Of a stretch of 37,699 nt of DNA, positions 8,934 through 18,489 are shown piece by piece. The notes beneath the pieces are model-generated. The model saw only the letters and a list, made by a program, of their open reading frames with translations. It had not been told where the DNA came from and did no database searches. The translations under genes were made by a program, and so were the position numbers. The DNA is from a bacterium (lineage in GTDB: Bacteria > Armatimonadota > Zipacnadia > Zipacnadales > Zipacnadaceae), in NCBI GenBank assembly GCA_030602615.1, contig JAUVZM010000021.1, forward strand, positions 1-37,699. The letters are read 5' to 3'. Within the stretch, counting starts at the first letter, position 1; each line of letters opens with the position of its first letter.

Positions 8934-10244
8934 ATGATAGGGATGCCTGAGTGGCGGTCGTTGGAGGAATTGCTGGCTCGAAAGCGCGAGTCCAAGAGCT
9001 TAGACTTCAAGGGGCAATTCGATCCTGATTCCGAGGGCGATTGGTGCGAGATTATCAAGGACATAGCTGCATTCGCCAACAGTGGCGGGGGTGCCTTGCT
9101 CATTGGCTTAGACAACAATGGTAGACCAACTGGTGCCGATGTGACAGCATTCCTGGCAGTGGACCCGGCCATTATTACCGACAAGATGTACAGTTATACA
9201 TCAGCACAATTCTCCAGTTTCTGCCAGGAAGAGGCCGAGAAGGAGGGGCACCAGGTCGCCATCCTCCAGATAGGCCCGGTGCAGTATCCGTTGCTTTTCA
9301 CAAGGGATGGAAGTTATCCAAATCCGCACAACCCGGACCACACAGAATTCGCCTTCAGGAAAGACAAAGTGTACTTCCGTCATGGAGCGAAGAGCGAACC
9401 AGCTGTTCCCCAGGACTTTGTTGAGTTTATCGACAAACAACTGATGGACCGGAGCCAGCAACTCTTAGAGGGCGTTCGCAAGGTGATTGAGGCTCCTGCC
9501 GGTCATCAGGTAGTGGTGGTTCCCCCTAGTTTTCAAGTAAGCGAGGACGAAGAAGCTCAGGCAGTGCGGCTAACAGATGACCCGACCGCGCTAGGCGTCC
9601 GAGGTCTCGTAGACTCTACTGCCTATGGCTCGGTATCCGACGAGCTCAAGGGCGTCTTGAAGGCGTGGCGAACGGACACTGGGACGACGGCATCCAAGGT
9701 TCAGTTATGGAAATTCTACACGTACCGAGAGGAACTCGATCTTGATGATGAGATATTGGAGTGTCTGTTGTTCAGTGCCATCCGACAACATGCACCCTTC
9801 CACTTCTGGGCCTCACGGATGCAGCGAGAAAGGCTCATTGAGAACCTTGAGCGGATGGTAACGGATGACAGGCATCTTGAAACAAGGGCGGCTGCAAAGC
9901 TGGCATTCGCCTTAGGTGGGGCCATTGGCAAGTCACTCGTAGAACAGATAGTCCGTGGGACTAAGTACGACACAAGCGTTGGATATTGGGTGTCGCTTCG
10001 AATGGCATACATCGAGGGCCCAGACCGTTTACTTAAGGCCTGCGGATTCCCTCGCGTGCTGAGGTATGAGAAGAATGGCTCGACTGTATCCATAGAGATT
10101 GCCAATGCTGAACGTGCACAGTTGATGGAGGCTTTGAACTGGGCGGTGGAGTCGGGCGATAAGGAGCACCAAGATATGGTGAAGGGGTTTCTCGACCCAC
10201 TCGTGTATGGCAGTGTACTCGCAGGTCACGCGGAAACAGCATAG
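8934..10244 (+). CDS. Schlafen AlbA_2 domain protein
   Basis: A 436-residue protein. The first 170 or so residues are an AlbA_2 (Schlafen-type, nucleic-acid-binding) domain, with the ESKSLDFKGQF strand and the diagnostic DIAAFANSGGGALLIGLD block followed by GRPTG. The remaining 260 residues are mostly helical and unfamiliar; no second HTH or ATPase motif is visible. AlbA_2 proteins act as transcription regulators or as RNA/DNA-binding and nuclease components of defence systems; which applies here is unknown. The frame opens at TTG 8925, but AGGAGG (8917-8922) is only 2 nt away, so ATG 8934 (11 nt spacing) is chosen. It ends 24 nt before gyrA. Confidence 0.75.
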   Translation: MIGMPEWRSLEELLARKRESKSLDFKGQFDPDSEGDWCEIIKDIAAFANSGGGALLIGLDNNGRPTGADVTAFLAVDPAIITDKMYSYTSAQFSSFCQEEAEKEGHQVAILQIGPVQYPLLFTRDGSYPNPHNPDHTEFAFRKDKVYFRHGAKSEPAVPQDFVEFIDKQLMDRSQQLLEGVRKVIEAPAGHQVVVVPPSFQVSEDEEAQAVRLTDDPTALGVRGLVDSTAYGSVSDELKGVLKAWRTDTGTTASKVQLWKFYTYREELDLDDEILECLLFSAIRQHAPFHFWASRMQRERLIENLERMVTDDRHLETRAAAKLAFALGGAIGKSLVEQIVRGTKYDTSVGYWVSLRMAYIEGPDRLLKACGFPRVLRYEKNGSTVSIEIANAERAQLMEALNWAVESGDKEHQDMVKGFLDPLVYGSVLAGHAETA

Positions 10245-10268
10245 ATAGCAGCTCTGGAGGAGCTATAA

Positions 10269-12758
10269 ATGCCTGACGCAACTGAGACGCAAGACATTGG
10301 TAAAGTAGAAGAGATATCGCTGCAGGACGAGATGAGCTCGTCGTACATGCAGTTCGCCATGAGTACGATCATGGCACGGGCGCTGCCCGATGTGCGCGAC
10401 GGGCTGAAGCCGTCCCAGCGCCGGATCCTGGTGGCGATGCGCGACGACGGCCTCACCCCCGACCGGCCCCACTCCAAATGCGCGGCCATCGTCGGCGAGA
10501 CGATGAAGACTTACCACCCGCACGGCGATATGGCCATCTACGATACGCTGGTGCGGATGGCCCAGGACTTCAACGCCCGCTATCCCATCGTGGACCCGCA
10601 GGGCAACTTCGGGTCGCTGGACGGGGACCCGGCCGGAGCGGCGCGCTATACCGAGGCGCGGCTGGCGGAGGTGGCGATGGCGCTGCTGGAGGACCTGGAC
10701 AAGGATACGGTGGACTTCCAGCCGACCTACGACGAGAAGAGCGAGGAGCCGGTGGTGCTGCCGGGGGGCTTCCCCAATCTATTGTGCAACGGGGTCTCGG
10801 GGATTGCGGTGGGCTATGCGACCAATATCCCGCCGCATAACCTGGGCGAGGTGGTGGACGCGAGCATTGCCCTGCTGGACGACCCCAATTTGGAACTCAA
10901 AGACCTTATGAAGTATGTTGAGGGGCCCGACTTCCCCACGGCGGGGCTGGTGTTGGGGCACCAGGGGATCGTGAATTACTTCGAGACGGGGCGCGGCTCG
11001 ATTACTATGCAGGCGCGGGCGATCATCGAGCCACTGGATCGCAGCCGCGAGGCGATAATCGTCACCGAACTGCCCTACCAGGTGCGCAAGGACGCGCTGC
11101 TCCAGCAGATTGCCAAGCTGCACGACAGCGGCGACATCGAGGCTATCTCCGATCTGCGTGACGAATCCGACCGCAAGGGCATCCGCGTAGTGATTGAGCT
11201 GAAGCGCGACAGCAATGCCGAGGTCGTGCTCAATCAGCTCTACAAGCGCACCAACATGCGCACCAGCTTCGGCGCGAATTGCCTGGCGCTGGTGCCCACC
11301 GCCGACGGTGCGCTGGTCCCGCAGATGTGCGGCCTGAAGGACCTGCTGACCCACTTCCTGGATCACCGGCGCGTGGTGGTCACCCGCCGCACGCAGTTCC
11401 TGCTGGCCAAAGCCCAAGCTCGCGCGCATATCGTGGAGGGGCTGCTCAAGGCGCTGGATATGATTGATGAGATCATCGCGCTGATTCGGGGCAGCGAGAA
11501 CCGTAGCGCCGCCCGCGATGGCCTGATGGAAGAGTTTGAATTCAGTCAGGAGCAGGCTGAGGAAATCCTTAATATGCAACTGGGCCGGCTGACGCGACTG
11601 TCAGCGGCAGAGCTGCAGGAGGAATATGCGGCTCTGGAGACTGACATTGCCGAGTACGAAAGCATCCTGGAATCAGAAGAGAAGAAGTCGGCTGTAATCA
11701 AGCAGGAGCTGCGCAAGGTAAAGCGCGATCTGGGCGACGAGCGGCGCACGCGCATCATTCCCGGTGAGGTGGAAGACCTCAGTACGGGAGACCTGATTGC
11801 CCAGGAGGATATGTGTATTACCATCACGCGCGACGGGTATGTCAAGCGGCTGCCGCTGGATACCTACCGGGTGCAGCACCGCGGCGGCCGGGGGATACTG
11901 GCGCTGACCAAGAAAGAAGAAGACACCGTCGCCAATGTGTTTGTGTGCAGCACCCATCACCTGCTGCTGGCCTTCACCAATAAGGGCCTGGTCTATCGGG
12001 CTAAGGCCTATCAGGTGCCGCTGGCCAGCCGCACCGCGCGGGGCACGCCGATAGTCAATATCCTGCCCATCGCAAGCGACGAGAAGATAACCGCGACCAT
12101 CCCGGTCGAGAGCTACGCCCAGGGCGGCTATCTGGTGATGGTGACCAAGCAGGGCATGATTAAGAAGACAGCGCTTTCTGCGTACGATACCGCGCTGCGG
12201 AGCAAGGGTTTGATCGCCATTAACTTGAATAAGGGTGATGAGCTGAAATGGGTGATGGCCACTGATGGGGCCAAAGATATTGTGCTGACCACCCGCCAGG
12301 GGAAGACAGTGCGGTTCGATGAAGCTGAGGTCCGGTCGACGGGACGTAGTACCGCCGGTGTTAAGGCTATGAAGTTGCGCAAGGGTGACGAACTGGTCGC
12401 GACCGCGGTGGTGGACAAGAAAGACCCGCGCGATCTGCTGGTTGTAGGCGAGAAGGGTCTGGGTAAGCGCACGGCCCTGGCGGAATACAGGTGCAAGGGC
12501 CGAAACATTCAAGGCGTAACGACGTTGAACGTCACCGATAGAACCGGGCCGGTAGTGGGTGTTGAGGTGGTGGACGATGACGACGAGATTATGTGCATAA
12601 ACTCGGCGGGAGTGCTGATCCGCGTGCCAGTGGCCAATATCCGCCGCACCGGGCGCAGTGCCCAGGGCGTAAAGATAGTCGCGCTGGATGAAGGTACCGC
12701 GGTTTCGGCGGTCGCTAAGGTAGTTCGCTACGCCACCGAAGAGACAGGTCAGGAATAG
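10269..12758 (+). CDS. gyrA: DNA gyrase subunit A
   Basis: Breakage-reunion subunit of gyrase, 829 residues, normal length. It has the winged-helix region [11 protein letters not shown], the catalytic tyrosine Tyr127 in AARYTEARL, the coiled-coil/tower region, and a C-terminal beta-pinwheel with six blade-like repeats. A GyrA box variant, QHRGGRG (about 536-542), is present, supporting gyrase rather than topoisomerase IV. In the quinolone-binding helix the sequence is [11 protein letters not shown]: Met88 stands where E. coli has Ser83, while the residue equivalent to Asp87 is kept. GGAGG lies 7-8 nt before the ATG. The stop is followed by the nrdJ promoter region; no obvious terminator separates them. 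Confidence 0.97.
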   Translation: MPDATETQDIGKVEEISLQDEMSSSYMQFAMSTIMARALPDVRDGLKPSQRRILVAMRDDGLTPDRPHSKCAAIVGETMKTYHPHGDMAIYDTLVRMAQDFNARYPIVDPQGNFGSLDGDPAGAARYTEARLAEVAMALLEDLDKDTVDFQPTYDEKSEEPVVLPGGFPNLLCNGVSGIAVGYATNIPPHNLGEVVDASIALLDDPNLELKDLMKYVEGPDFPTAGLVLGHQGIVNYFETGRGSITMQARAIIEPLDRSREAIIVTELPYQVRKDALLQQIAKLHDSGDIEAISDLRDESDRKGIRVVIELKRDSNAEVVLNQLYKRTNMRTSFGANCLALVPTADGALVPQMCGLKDLLTHFLDHRRVVVTRRTQFLLAKAQARAHIVEGLLKALDMIDEIIALIRGSENRSAARDGLMEEFEFSQEQAEEILNMQLGRLTRLSAAELQEEYAALETDIAEYESILESEEKKSAVIKQELRKVKRDLGDERRTRIIPGEVEDLSTGDLIAQEDMCITITRDGYVKRLPLDTYRVQHRGGRGILALTKKEEDTVANVFVCSTHHLLLAFTNKGLVYRAKAYQVPLASRTARGTPIVNILPIASDEKITATIPVESYAQGGYLVMVTKQGMIKKTALSAYDTALRSKGLIAINLNKGDELKWVMATDGAKDIVLTTRQGKTVRFDEAEVRSTGRSTAGVKAMKLRKGDELVATAVVDKKDPRDLLVVGEKGLGKRTALAEYRCKGRNIQGVTTLNVTDRTGPVVGVEVVDDDDEIMCINSAGVLIRVPVANIRRTGRSAQGVKIVALDEGTAVSAVAKVVRYATEETGQE

Positions 12759-12808
12759 TGACCGTAGATGGGCAAGAAATCACGTGGCTGATCTCTTGGA
12801 AACTGGCC

Positions 12809-12837
12809 TTGACAGAACGAAATAGGTGTGGTACTAT
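12809..12837 (+). promoter_or_regulatory. Promoter for the ribonucleotide reductase gene
   Basis: Consensus TTGACA at 12809-12814, a 17-nt spacer and TACTAT at 12832-12837. Transcription should start near 12844, giving a leader of about 80 nt, too short for a cobalamin riboswitch. No clear NrdR box was recognised. Confidence 0.75.
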
Positions 12838-12924
12838 TAACAATTACCGAAGTTTAGGCGTATAAAGCTATACAGACCTCCCTCCCCATGCTGAGGCAGG
12901 GTAGTTCGACTGGTAGGTGAACCG

Positions 12925-15177
12925 ATGGGTGTTACACAGCCGGTGATCGGTGAAGAAGAGATTGAGCTTGCGGCAAACGCGCGTACTGTGCTGGAGCGGC
13001 GGTATCTGAAGCGGGATGAAGAGGGAAACCCAGTGGAGCAGCCCGCTGAGATGTTCCAGCGGGTGGCCCACAACATTGCTTCCGCCGAGCGCAACTATGG
13101 GGCAGGCGATGAGGAAGTTGCCCAGTGGGAGCGGCGCTTCTATCAGGTTATGACGCGGTTGGAGTTTCTGCCCAACAGCCCCACGCTAATGAATGCCGGC
13201 CGCCGCCTGCAGCAGCTTTCGGCTTGCTTTGTTCTGCCCATCGAGGATTCGATGGAGAGTATCTTTGAGGCGGTCAAAAATACCGCTCTCATCCATAAGA
13301 GCGGCGGCGGCACCGGCTTTTCCTTCTCGCGGCTGCGCCCTAAAGACGACATCGTCAGCTCAACCAAAGGCATATCGTCGGGGCCGGTATCGTTTATGTG
13401 CGTCTTTGATGCGGCCACTGATGCCATAAAACAGGGAGGGACGCGCCGGGGCGCCAATATGGCGGTGCTGCGAGTGGATCATCCCGACATTCGCGAGTTT
13501 ATTGACGTAAAGCGCAACCAGAGCGAACTGACTAACTTCAATATTTCCGTGGCTGCGAACAGTGAGTTTATCGAGGCAGTGAAAAACGACGAGTCCCATG
13601 ACCTGGTCAACCCGCGTTCCGGCGAGGTAACCGATACTCTGCCGGCCCGCGCGGTCTTCGAGAGCATCGTGCAGAGTGCCTGGGAGTGCGGGGACCCGGG
13701 GCTGGTGCTGCTGGACCGCATAAACGCGGACAATCCCACCCCCGAGCTTGGTGAGATTGAGAGCACCAATCCCTGCGGTGAGCAGCCGCTGTTGCCCTAT
13801 GAATCATGTAACCTGGGTTCGATTAGTCTGGCTAAGATGGTTGTCGGGGAGATTGGCAGCGGCCAGATTGACTGGGATAAGATGGGCGATACGGTTCATG
13901 TCGCGGTTCGGTTCCTGGATAATGTCATTGATATGAACGAATTCCCGTTGCCCGAGATTGCCGAGATTACCCGGGACAACCGGAAGATCGGCCTGGGCGT
14001 GATGGGGTTTGCTGACACGCTGATTCATCTGGGCATTCGCTATGACTCCCAGGAGGCGATAGATCTTGCCGAGAAGCTGATGGGCTTCATTCTGGAGCAG
14101 GCTCGGGAGGCCTCCGCCAAGTTGGCACAGCAGCGGGGTATCTTTCCCAATTGGGAGAAGAGCATTTACAGTTCCAATGGTGGCATGAAGCTGCGCAATG
14201 CCACCCTGACGACTATAGCGCCCACCGGCAGTATCAGCATCATTGCAGGTGCCTCCAGCGGCATCGAACCGCTGTTTGCAGTCGGGTTTACCAGGCGGGT
14301 GCTCGATGGGACCGAACTGGTGGAGATGAATCCGTTATTTGAGCAGATTGCTCAGGAGCGCGGTTTTTTCTCACCAGAACTAAAAAAGGCTGTTGCCGCC
14401 CACGGCAACTTAGAGGAGCTTGACGAAGTGCCGGCGGAGGTGCGCGAGCTGTTCCGCACTGCTCACCAGATTAGCCCCGAGTGGCACATTCGCCTCCAGG
14501 CGGCATTCCAGAGGTTTACCGACAATGCCGTCTCCAAGACCATCAATCTGCCCAACGAGGCCACTCAGGAAGATGTAAGGGATGCCTATCTGCAGGCTTA
14601 TGAGTTGGGGTGTAAGGGAGTAACGATCTACCGGGATGGCTGTCGCGACAGCCAGGTGCTCACCACAGGTAAGACCGAAGAAGCAAAACGGTTGCCGGGA
14701 GTCTCCGTCGAACCCCGCCCCCGGCCGGAAGCAGTCACCGGCGTGACCCGCACTATGGTTACCGGATGTGGTAAGCTCTATGTGACAATCAACTCCGATG
14801 ATCGCGGGCCGTTTGAAGTATTCGGGAATATGGGCAAGGCCGGCGGTTGCGTGGCTTCCCAGACCGAAGCACTGGCCCGACTGATATCTCAGGCGCTACG
14901 CTCGGGAATAGGCGCCCAGCACATAATCAAGCAGCTTAAGGGTATAAGTTGCCACATGCCGGCGTGGGAGTCAGGTGGCGGGAAGATACTGTCCTGTGCG
15001 GACGCCTTTGGCCGGGCCCTGGAACGCACTGTAGTGCCTGAGGATGAACAATTGCAGATAGACTTTGAACGTCAGCGCAACGGCCAAGCCGGCGCCTGTC
15101 CGGAGTGTGGTGGGGTGCTGTATCATGAAGAAGGCTGCCGTAAATGCCATGAATGCGGCTACAGCAATTGCGATTAG
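12925..15177 (+). CDS. nrdJ: Vitamin B12-dependent (class II) ribonucleotide reductase
   Basis: Reduces ribonucleotides to deoxyribonucleotides using adenosylcobalamin, so it works with or without oxygen. The 750-residue single chain has the redox cysteine Cys101 (QLSACFVLP), the glycine-rich KSGGGTGFSF, the catalytic N-x-C-x-E in NPCGEQ (Asn282, Cys284, Glu286) and the partner Cys295 (YESCNLGS). After about residue 600 comes the TSCPD domain (TRTMVTGCGKLYV, GGCVASQTEAL). The protein ends in a zinc-ribbon (CPECGG, CRKCHECGYSNC) with cysteines suited to thioredoxin-dependent turnover. The ATG follows TAGGTGA by a few nt. No class I or III reductase is visible nearby, so this may be the main enzyme, which would require cobalamin synthesis or uptake. 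Confidence 0.95.
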   Translation: MGVTQPVIGEEEIELAANARTVLERRYLKRDEEGNPVEQPAEMFQRVAHNIASAERNYGAGDEEVAQWERRFYQVMTRLEFLPNSPTLMNAGRRLQQLSACFVLPIEDSMESIFEAVKNTALIHKSGGGTGFSFSRLRPKDDIVSSTKGISSGPVSFMCVFDAATDAIKQGGTRRGANMAVLRVDHPDIREFIDVKRNQSELTNFNISVAANSEFIEAVKNDESHDLVNPRSGEVTDTLPARAVFESIVQSAWECGDPGLVLLDRINADNPTPELGEIESTNPCGEQPLLPYESCNLGSISLAKMVVGEIGSGQIDWDKMGDTVHVAVRFLDNVIDMNEFPLPEIAEITRDNRKIGLGVMGFADTLIHLGIRYDSQEAIDLAEKLMGFILEQAREASAKLAQQRGIFPNWEKSIYSSNGGMKLRNATLTTIAPTGSISIIAGASSGIEPLFAVGFTRRVLDGTELVEMNPLFEQIAQERGFFSPELKKAVAAHGNLEELDEVPAEVRELFRTAHQISPEWHIRLQAAFQRFTDNAVSKTINLPNEATQEDVRDAYLQAYELGCKGVTIYRDGCRDSQVLTTGKTEEAKRLPGVSVEPRPRPEAVTGVTRTMVTGCGKLYVTINSDDRGPFEVFGNMGKAGGCVASQTEALARLISQALRSGIGAQHIIKQLKGISCHMPAWESGGGKILSCADAFGRALERTVVPEDEQLQIDFERQRNGQAGACPECGGVLYHEEGCRKCHECGYSNCD

Positions 15178-15476
15178 CGTGGGGCAGCGACTCAATACTT
15201 GCCTGCTGGGTGGACGGCGGGCGTGTCCTGGCTATACTTCGTTGCGGAGAATTTGGCATGAGGGGTCGTTGGGCACAAGGAGGGCTGGGCAAGGCTGGGA
15301 AGTGATGATATGGGCGGGAAACCACCTTGGCAAATTGCTGGGAAATGAAGTAGAATGTAGTTGGGAAAAATTATCCCTAGCCGAAAGGCAGCCTACAAGG
15401 CTGTTTGCCATTCGGGATATTTCTAACCACATTTAGTCGTTTGATTATATACATATAGTGAAGAGGAGGTATAGCG
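15178..15476. other. Intergenic region between nrdJ and the PIN-TRAM gene
   Basis: 299 bases with no gene I can support. A small stem, CAGCC (15389-15393) / GGCTG (15399-15403), and an AT-rich TATATACATATAGT stretch (15446-15459) may belong to a promoter for the next gene, but no matching -35 is evident. AGGAGG (15464-15469) serves the next gene. Confidence 0.5.
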
Positions 15477-16568
15477 GTGTTTATCCTCAGAGGTTTGTGG
15501 TCGCTGTTTGTTGCTGCGATAGTACTAGTGGGGATCATTTTCGGTAATCTCATCGCTCAAGGGTTGTTGCCGCGGGTGCACTTGGAAAGCGGCAGTCGTG
15601 ATGCGCTGTTGTTCACAGCCGGCCTCAATGCAGTTGGTGGCCTGTTGGGATTCTTGGCCGCGCTGTTTTCCTTTCGTAAGATTGTGTCCTGGGTCAACTA
15701 CTTCGAACGGGTAGCACTCGTGGACAAGATCGCAGGAGCAATCGGCGTGACACTGGGATTGGTGGTGGCCCTGCTAGTCACGGTTCCTTTCGCTGAAATT
15801 CCGGGGTTCGGATTGCCAATCAGGATTTTTGCCAGTGTAGTCGGAGTGGTGCTGGGTGTTGGGTTTGCGATGAGCGCACGGGGGCAGATAGTTTACGTCT
15901 TTCCCAGTTTGGAAAGCTCATTCGCGTTGAGCGAGGCAGCTTCGCGTATCCGCACCAAGCCCAAGATGCTGGACACCAATATAATCATTGACGGGCGCAT
16001 CGCCGACGTCGTGGACAGCGGCTTCCTGGAGGGGCCCCTGCTGGTGCCTGACTTTATCCTGCAAGAGCTTCACTACATTGCGGACTCCAGTGATAGGCTT
16101 CGTCGCGCCCGCGGCCGGCGTGGACTGGATATGCTCAACAGTCTAAAAAATCTGGACGGCGTTGAGATTTCCGTCTACGAAGATTACAGCGCCGAGGAGG
16201 TGGATGCCGAAGAGGTGGACACGCAATTGGTGAAGCTGGCCAAAGCCAGGGACGCGGTGGTCATCACCAACGATTATAGTGTCAACGAGATCGCTAAGCT
16301 CAACGGCGTACCCGTGCTCAATGTCAATGAACTGGCCAACGCCCTCAAGCCGGTATTCCTGCCCGGCGAAGAGTTGACTGTCACCATTGTTAAAGAAGGC
16401 AAGGAGTCTGAGCAGGGCGTCGGCTATCTGGACGACGGTACCATGGTTGTTGTCGAAGGTGGTGGCGATGCTATCGGTCAGCTAGCGCCGGTGACCGTCA
16501 CCAGTGTTCTGCAGACGAATGCGGGCAAGATGATATTTGCTGAGCTACCTGAGGATGACCGCGGCTAG
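15477..16568 (+). CDS. Membrane-anchored PIN-TRAM domain protein (YacL family)
   Basis: A 363-residue protein. Four hydrophobic segments fill residues 1-145, separated by short loops. A PIN-family nuclease domain runs from about 160 to 285, with the first acidic residue in KMLDTNIIIDGR and a later VVITNDYSVN acidic motif. A C-terminal TRAM RNA-binding domain (about 295-355) contains GVGYLDDGTMVVVEGG. This is the exact layout of Bacillus YacL. Family members are thought to be membrane-tethered ribonucleases, but the substrate is unknown. GTG start with AGGAGG 7 nt upstream. ispDF follows after 21 nt, as in the Firmicutes yacL-ispD-ispF order. Confidence 0.88.
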   Translation: MFILRGLWSLFVAAIVLVGIIFGNLIAQGLLPRVHLESGSRDALLFTAGLNAVGGLLGFLAALFSFRKIVSWVNYFERVALVDKIAGAIGVTLGLVVALLVTVPFAEIPGFGLPIRIFASVVGVVLGVGFAMSARGQIVYVFPSLESSFALSEAASRIRTKPKMLDTNIIIDGRIADVVDSGFLEGPLLVPDFILQELHYIADSSDRLRRARGRRGLDMLNSLKNLDGVEISVYEDYSAEEVDAEEVDTQLVKLAKARDAVVITNDYSVNEIAKLNGVPVLNVNELANALKPVFLPGEELTVTIVKEGKESEQGVGYLDDGTMVVVEGGGDAIGQLAPVTVTSVLQTNAGKMIFAELPEDDRG

Positions 16569-16589
16569 CGAGAGGGGTGGCAACAGCCA

Positions 16590-17774
16590 GTGACGGCCTG
16601 CGCAGAACCGTGCAGCACGGCCGCTCTCATAATTGCCGCGGGCCAGGGTCGGCGACTGGACTGCTCGGCGCCCAAGGCATTCCTTCAGTTGGGCGAAAGC
16701 CCGCTTTTTCTGTGGTCGGCTTATGCCTTTGAGCAAGTCCCCGAGGTTACCCAAATCGTGCTGGTGGTTCCGGCGGACTACTGTGATACTGCTCAATCAA
16801 TAGGGCGGCAGGCTGGCCTGACGAAACTAGGAGCGGTCGTTCCTGGAGGTAAGACTCGTTGTGAATCGGTTTTCGCGGGGCTGCAGGCCCTCAGTAGTGA
16901 CCCTCCTGACCTGGTGGCGATCCATGACGGCGCTCGCCCATTTGTCAGCGCAGAGGTCATATCCCGGACCATTGTCGCTGCTGAGCAGACCGGAGCCGCC
17001 CTCGCTGCTCGTCCGGTTACCGACACGCTCAAGCAGGTTGATGACGAGCTTGGTGCTGCCGCCACGGTGGACCGAACCGGGCTGTGGCATGCCCAGACCC
17101 CGCAGACTTTCCGCTTCTCTACGATATACGACGCTTATCAGCAAGCGCGGGCGGGCGGCTGGCGAGCTACCGATGATGCCAGCCTGGTGGAGCGGGCTGG
17201 AGGGAAGGTCACAGTGGTGGAAGACGACGTGCGCAACTTCAAGATTACTGTTCCCAATGAGTGGCAGCAGGCCCAAGCGTTGGTAGCCGGCAGCCAGCAA
17301 TTGCGTATTGGCCACGGGTTTGATGTACATCCGTTCGCTGCTCAGCGGCCTCTGATGCTGGGGGGAATCAGGATCCCCTTCGACCAGGGCCTGGCTGGCC
17401 ACTCTGATGCCGATGTCCTGCTGCACGCCATTGCCGATGCCTTGCTGGGAGCCGCTGGCCTCGGTGATATCGGCCGGCATTTCCCTGACACTGATCCTGC
17501 CTACAAGGATGCTGACAGCACGGAGCTGCTGGCCCGAACAGTGGAGTTGGTGAGCGGTGAAGGATATCGCCCGGCTAATGTGGATGCCACTATTATTGCC
17601 CAGCGCCCGCGGTTGGCTGACTATATTCCTAAGATGCGGGGCTGTATTGCAGCAATCCTTGGGCTGAGCGAATTTCAGGTCAATGTCAAGGCGACTACCA
17701 CCGAGCATTTGGGGTTCGTCGGGCGCGAAGAAGGAATTGCCGCTCAGGCCGTGGCGCTGATAGTGAAGACATAG
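16590..17774 (+). CDS. ispDF: Bifunctional IspD-IspF (CDP-ME / MEcPP synthase)
   Basis: Two steps of the MEP isoprenoid pathway in one 394-residue chain. Residues about 10-225 are IspD (2-C-methyl-D-erythritol 4-phosphate cytidylyltransferase): [12 protein letters not shown], with PKAFLQL following, AIHDGARPF, and TPQTFRF. Residues about 238-394 are IspF (MEcPP synthase): RIGHGFDVH with the first zinc ligands, [31 protein letters not shown], and [20 protein letters not shown]. The intermediate IspE step is not encoded here. GTG start with GAGGGGTGG upstream. The fused form is best known from alpha- and epsilonproteobacteria, so its presence beside a yacL-type gene is noteworthy. It converges on thiE. 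Confidence 0.94.
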   Translation: MTACAEPCSTAALIIAAGQGRRLDCSAPKAFLQLGESPLFLWSAYAFEQVPEVTQIVLVVPADYCDTAQSIGRQAGLTKLGAVVPGGKTRCESVFAGLQALSSDPPDLVAIHDGARPFVSAEVISRTIVAAEQTGAALAARPVTDTLKQVDDELGAAATVDRTGLWHAQTPQTFRFSTIYDAYQQARAGGWRATDDASLVERAGGKVTVVEDDVRNFKITVPNEWQQAQALVAGSQQLRIGHGFDVHPFAAQRPLMLGGIRIPFDQGLAGHSDADVLLHAIADALLGAAGLGDIGRHFPDTDPAYKDADSTELLARTVELVSGEGYRPANVDATIIAQRPRLADYIPKMRGCIAAILGLSEFQVNVKATTTEHLGFVGREEGIAAQAVALIVKT

Positions 17775-17775
17775 C

Positions 17776-17805
17776 GCCTGCCGCCGGCTAATTCAACCGG
17801 TAGGC
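17776..17805. terminator. Possible bidirectional terminator between ispDF and thiE
   Basis: CCGG (17784-17787) pairs with CCGG (17797-17800), and GCCT (17776-17779) with AGGC (17802-17805), with a small internal bulge and a 9-nt loop. It fills the 36-nt gap between two convergent genes. No T-run is present on either strand, so the call rests on position and pairing only. Confidence 0.35.
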
Positions 17806-17810
17806 CGCCG

Positions 17811-18464
17811 TTACGGACCGAAGCTGATGTGGGGGATAGCTTCCGCAGCTAGTGCCACCAGGTCGCGAGCCGCAGCAGCCGGATCATCGGCCTGGCTTAT
17901 AGCTGAACCAACTGCCACCAGCGTAGGAGTAACATCGGCCAGATCTACTATGGTCTCTTCATTTATGCCCCCGATGGCACAGACGGGCACCGAAACTGCT
18001 TGCTGCAGCCGCTGCAACTTTTCGACGCCGAGCGGCGGCTTCTCGGGCTTGGTCGGCGAGGCGAAGATTGGGCCGCACGATATGTAGCTGGCCGCGGCAT
18101 GTTCAGCTTCCCGCGCTGCGGTCAGTTCCGGAGCGGTGACACCAACGATGGCATGCGGCCCCATCAGCCGCCGGGCGTCGTTGGGAGCCATATCCTGCTG
18201 GCCGACGTGCACTCCGTCAGCACCCACCGCCAGCGCCACGTCCACCCGGTCGTTTATGATTAGCGGTACCTGTGCTGGCCGAGTGATCTTAAGCAGCGCC
18301 TTAGCCTCTTCAACCATAGTGCGCGTGGGTTGGTTTTTGGCTCGGTACTGGATCATACCGACGCCGCTGCGCACTGCCGCCTGCACCAGCCCGAATATCT
18401 GCTTGCTGTCGGTAGTCTCAGCGGGCGTGATGAAGTATATTCGCGACTGAATGTCCCTAAGCAT
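17811..18464 (-). CDS. thiE: Thiamine-phosphate synthase
   Basis: Joins hydroxymethylpyrimidine diphosphate to the thiazole phosphate to make thiamine phosphate. The 217-residue TIM barrel is of typical length. Signatures are the phosphate/pyrimidine-binding IQYRAKN, LIINDRVDVALAVGADGVHVG, the VGVTAPEL strand (family usually VGxSxH), the pyrophosphate loop GPIFASPTKP, and the CAIGGI and VAVGSAI phosphate-binding strands. Read on the minus strand, the ATG is preceded by AGAGG about 8 nt upstream. A URO-D gene fragment lies 25 nt upstream on the same strand. No other thiamine genes are in the window. Confidence 0.93.
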   Translation of the reverse strand: MLRDIQSRIYFITPAETTDSKQIFGLVQAAVRSGVGMIQYRAKNQPTRTMVEEAKALLKITRPAQVPLIINDRVDVALAVGADGVHVGQQDMAPNDARRLMGPHAIVGVTAPELTAAREAEHAAASYISCGPIFASPTKPEKPPLGVEKLQRLQQAVSVPVCAIGGINEETIVDLADVTPTLVAVGSAISQADDPAAAARDLVALAAEAIPHISFGP

Positions 18465-18489
18465 TTAGTTTGCCTCTGGCTTTACGGGA

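Noticed and set aside
12838-12924. Cobalamin riboswitch upstream of the B12-dependent reductase
   Set aside because: The leader is only about 80 nt and lacks the B12-box; too short for the roughly 200-nt aptamer.
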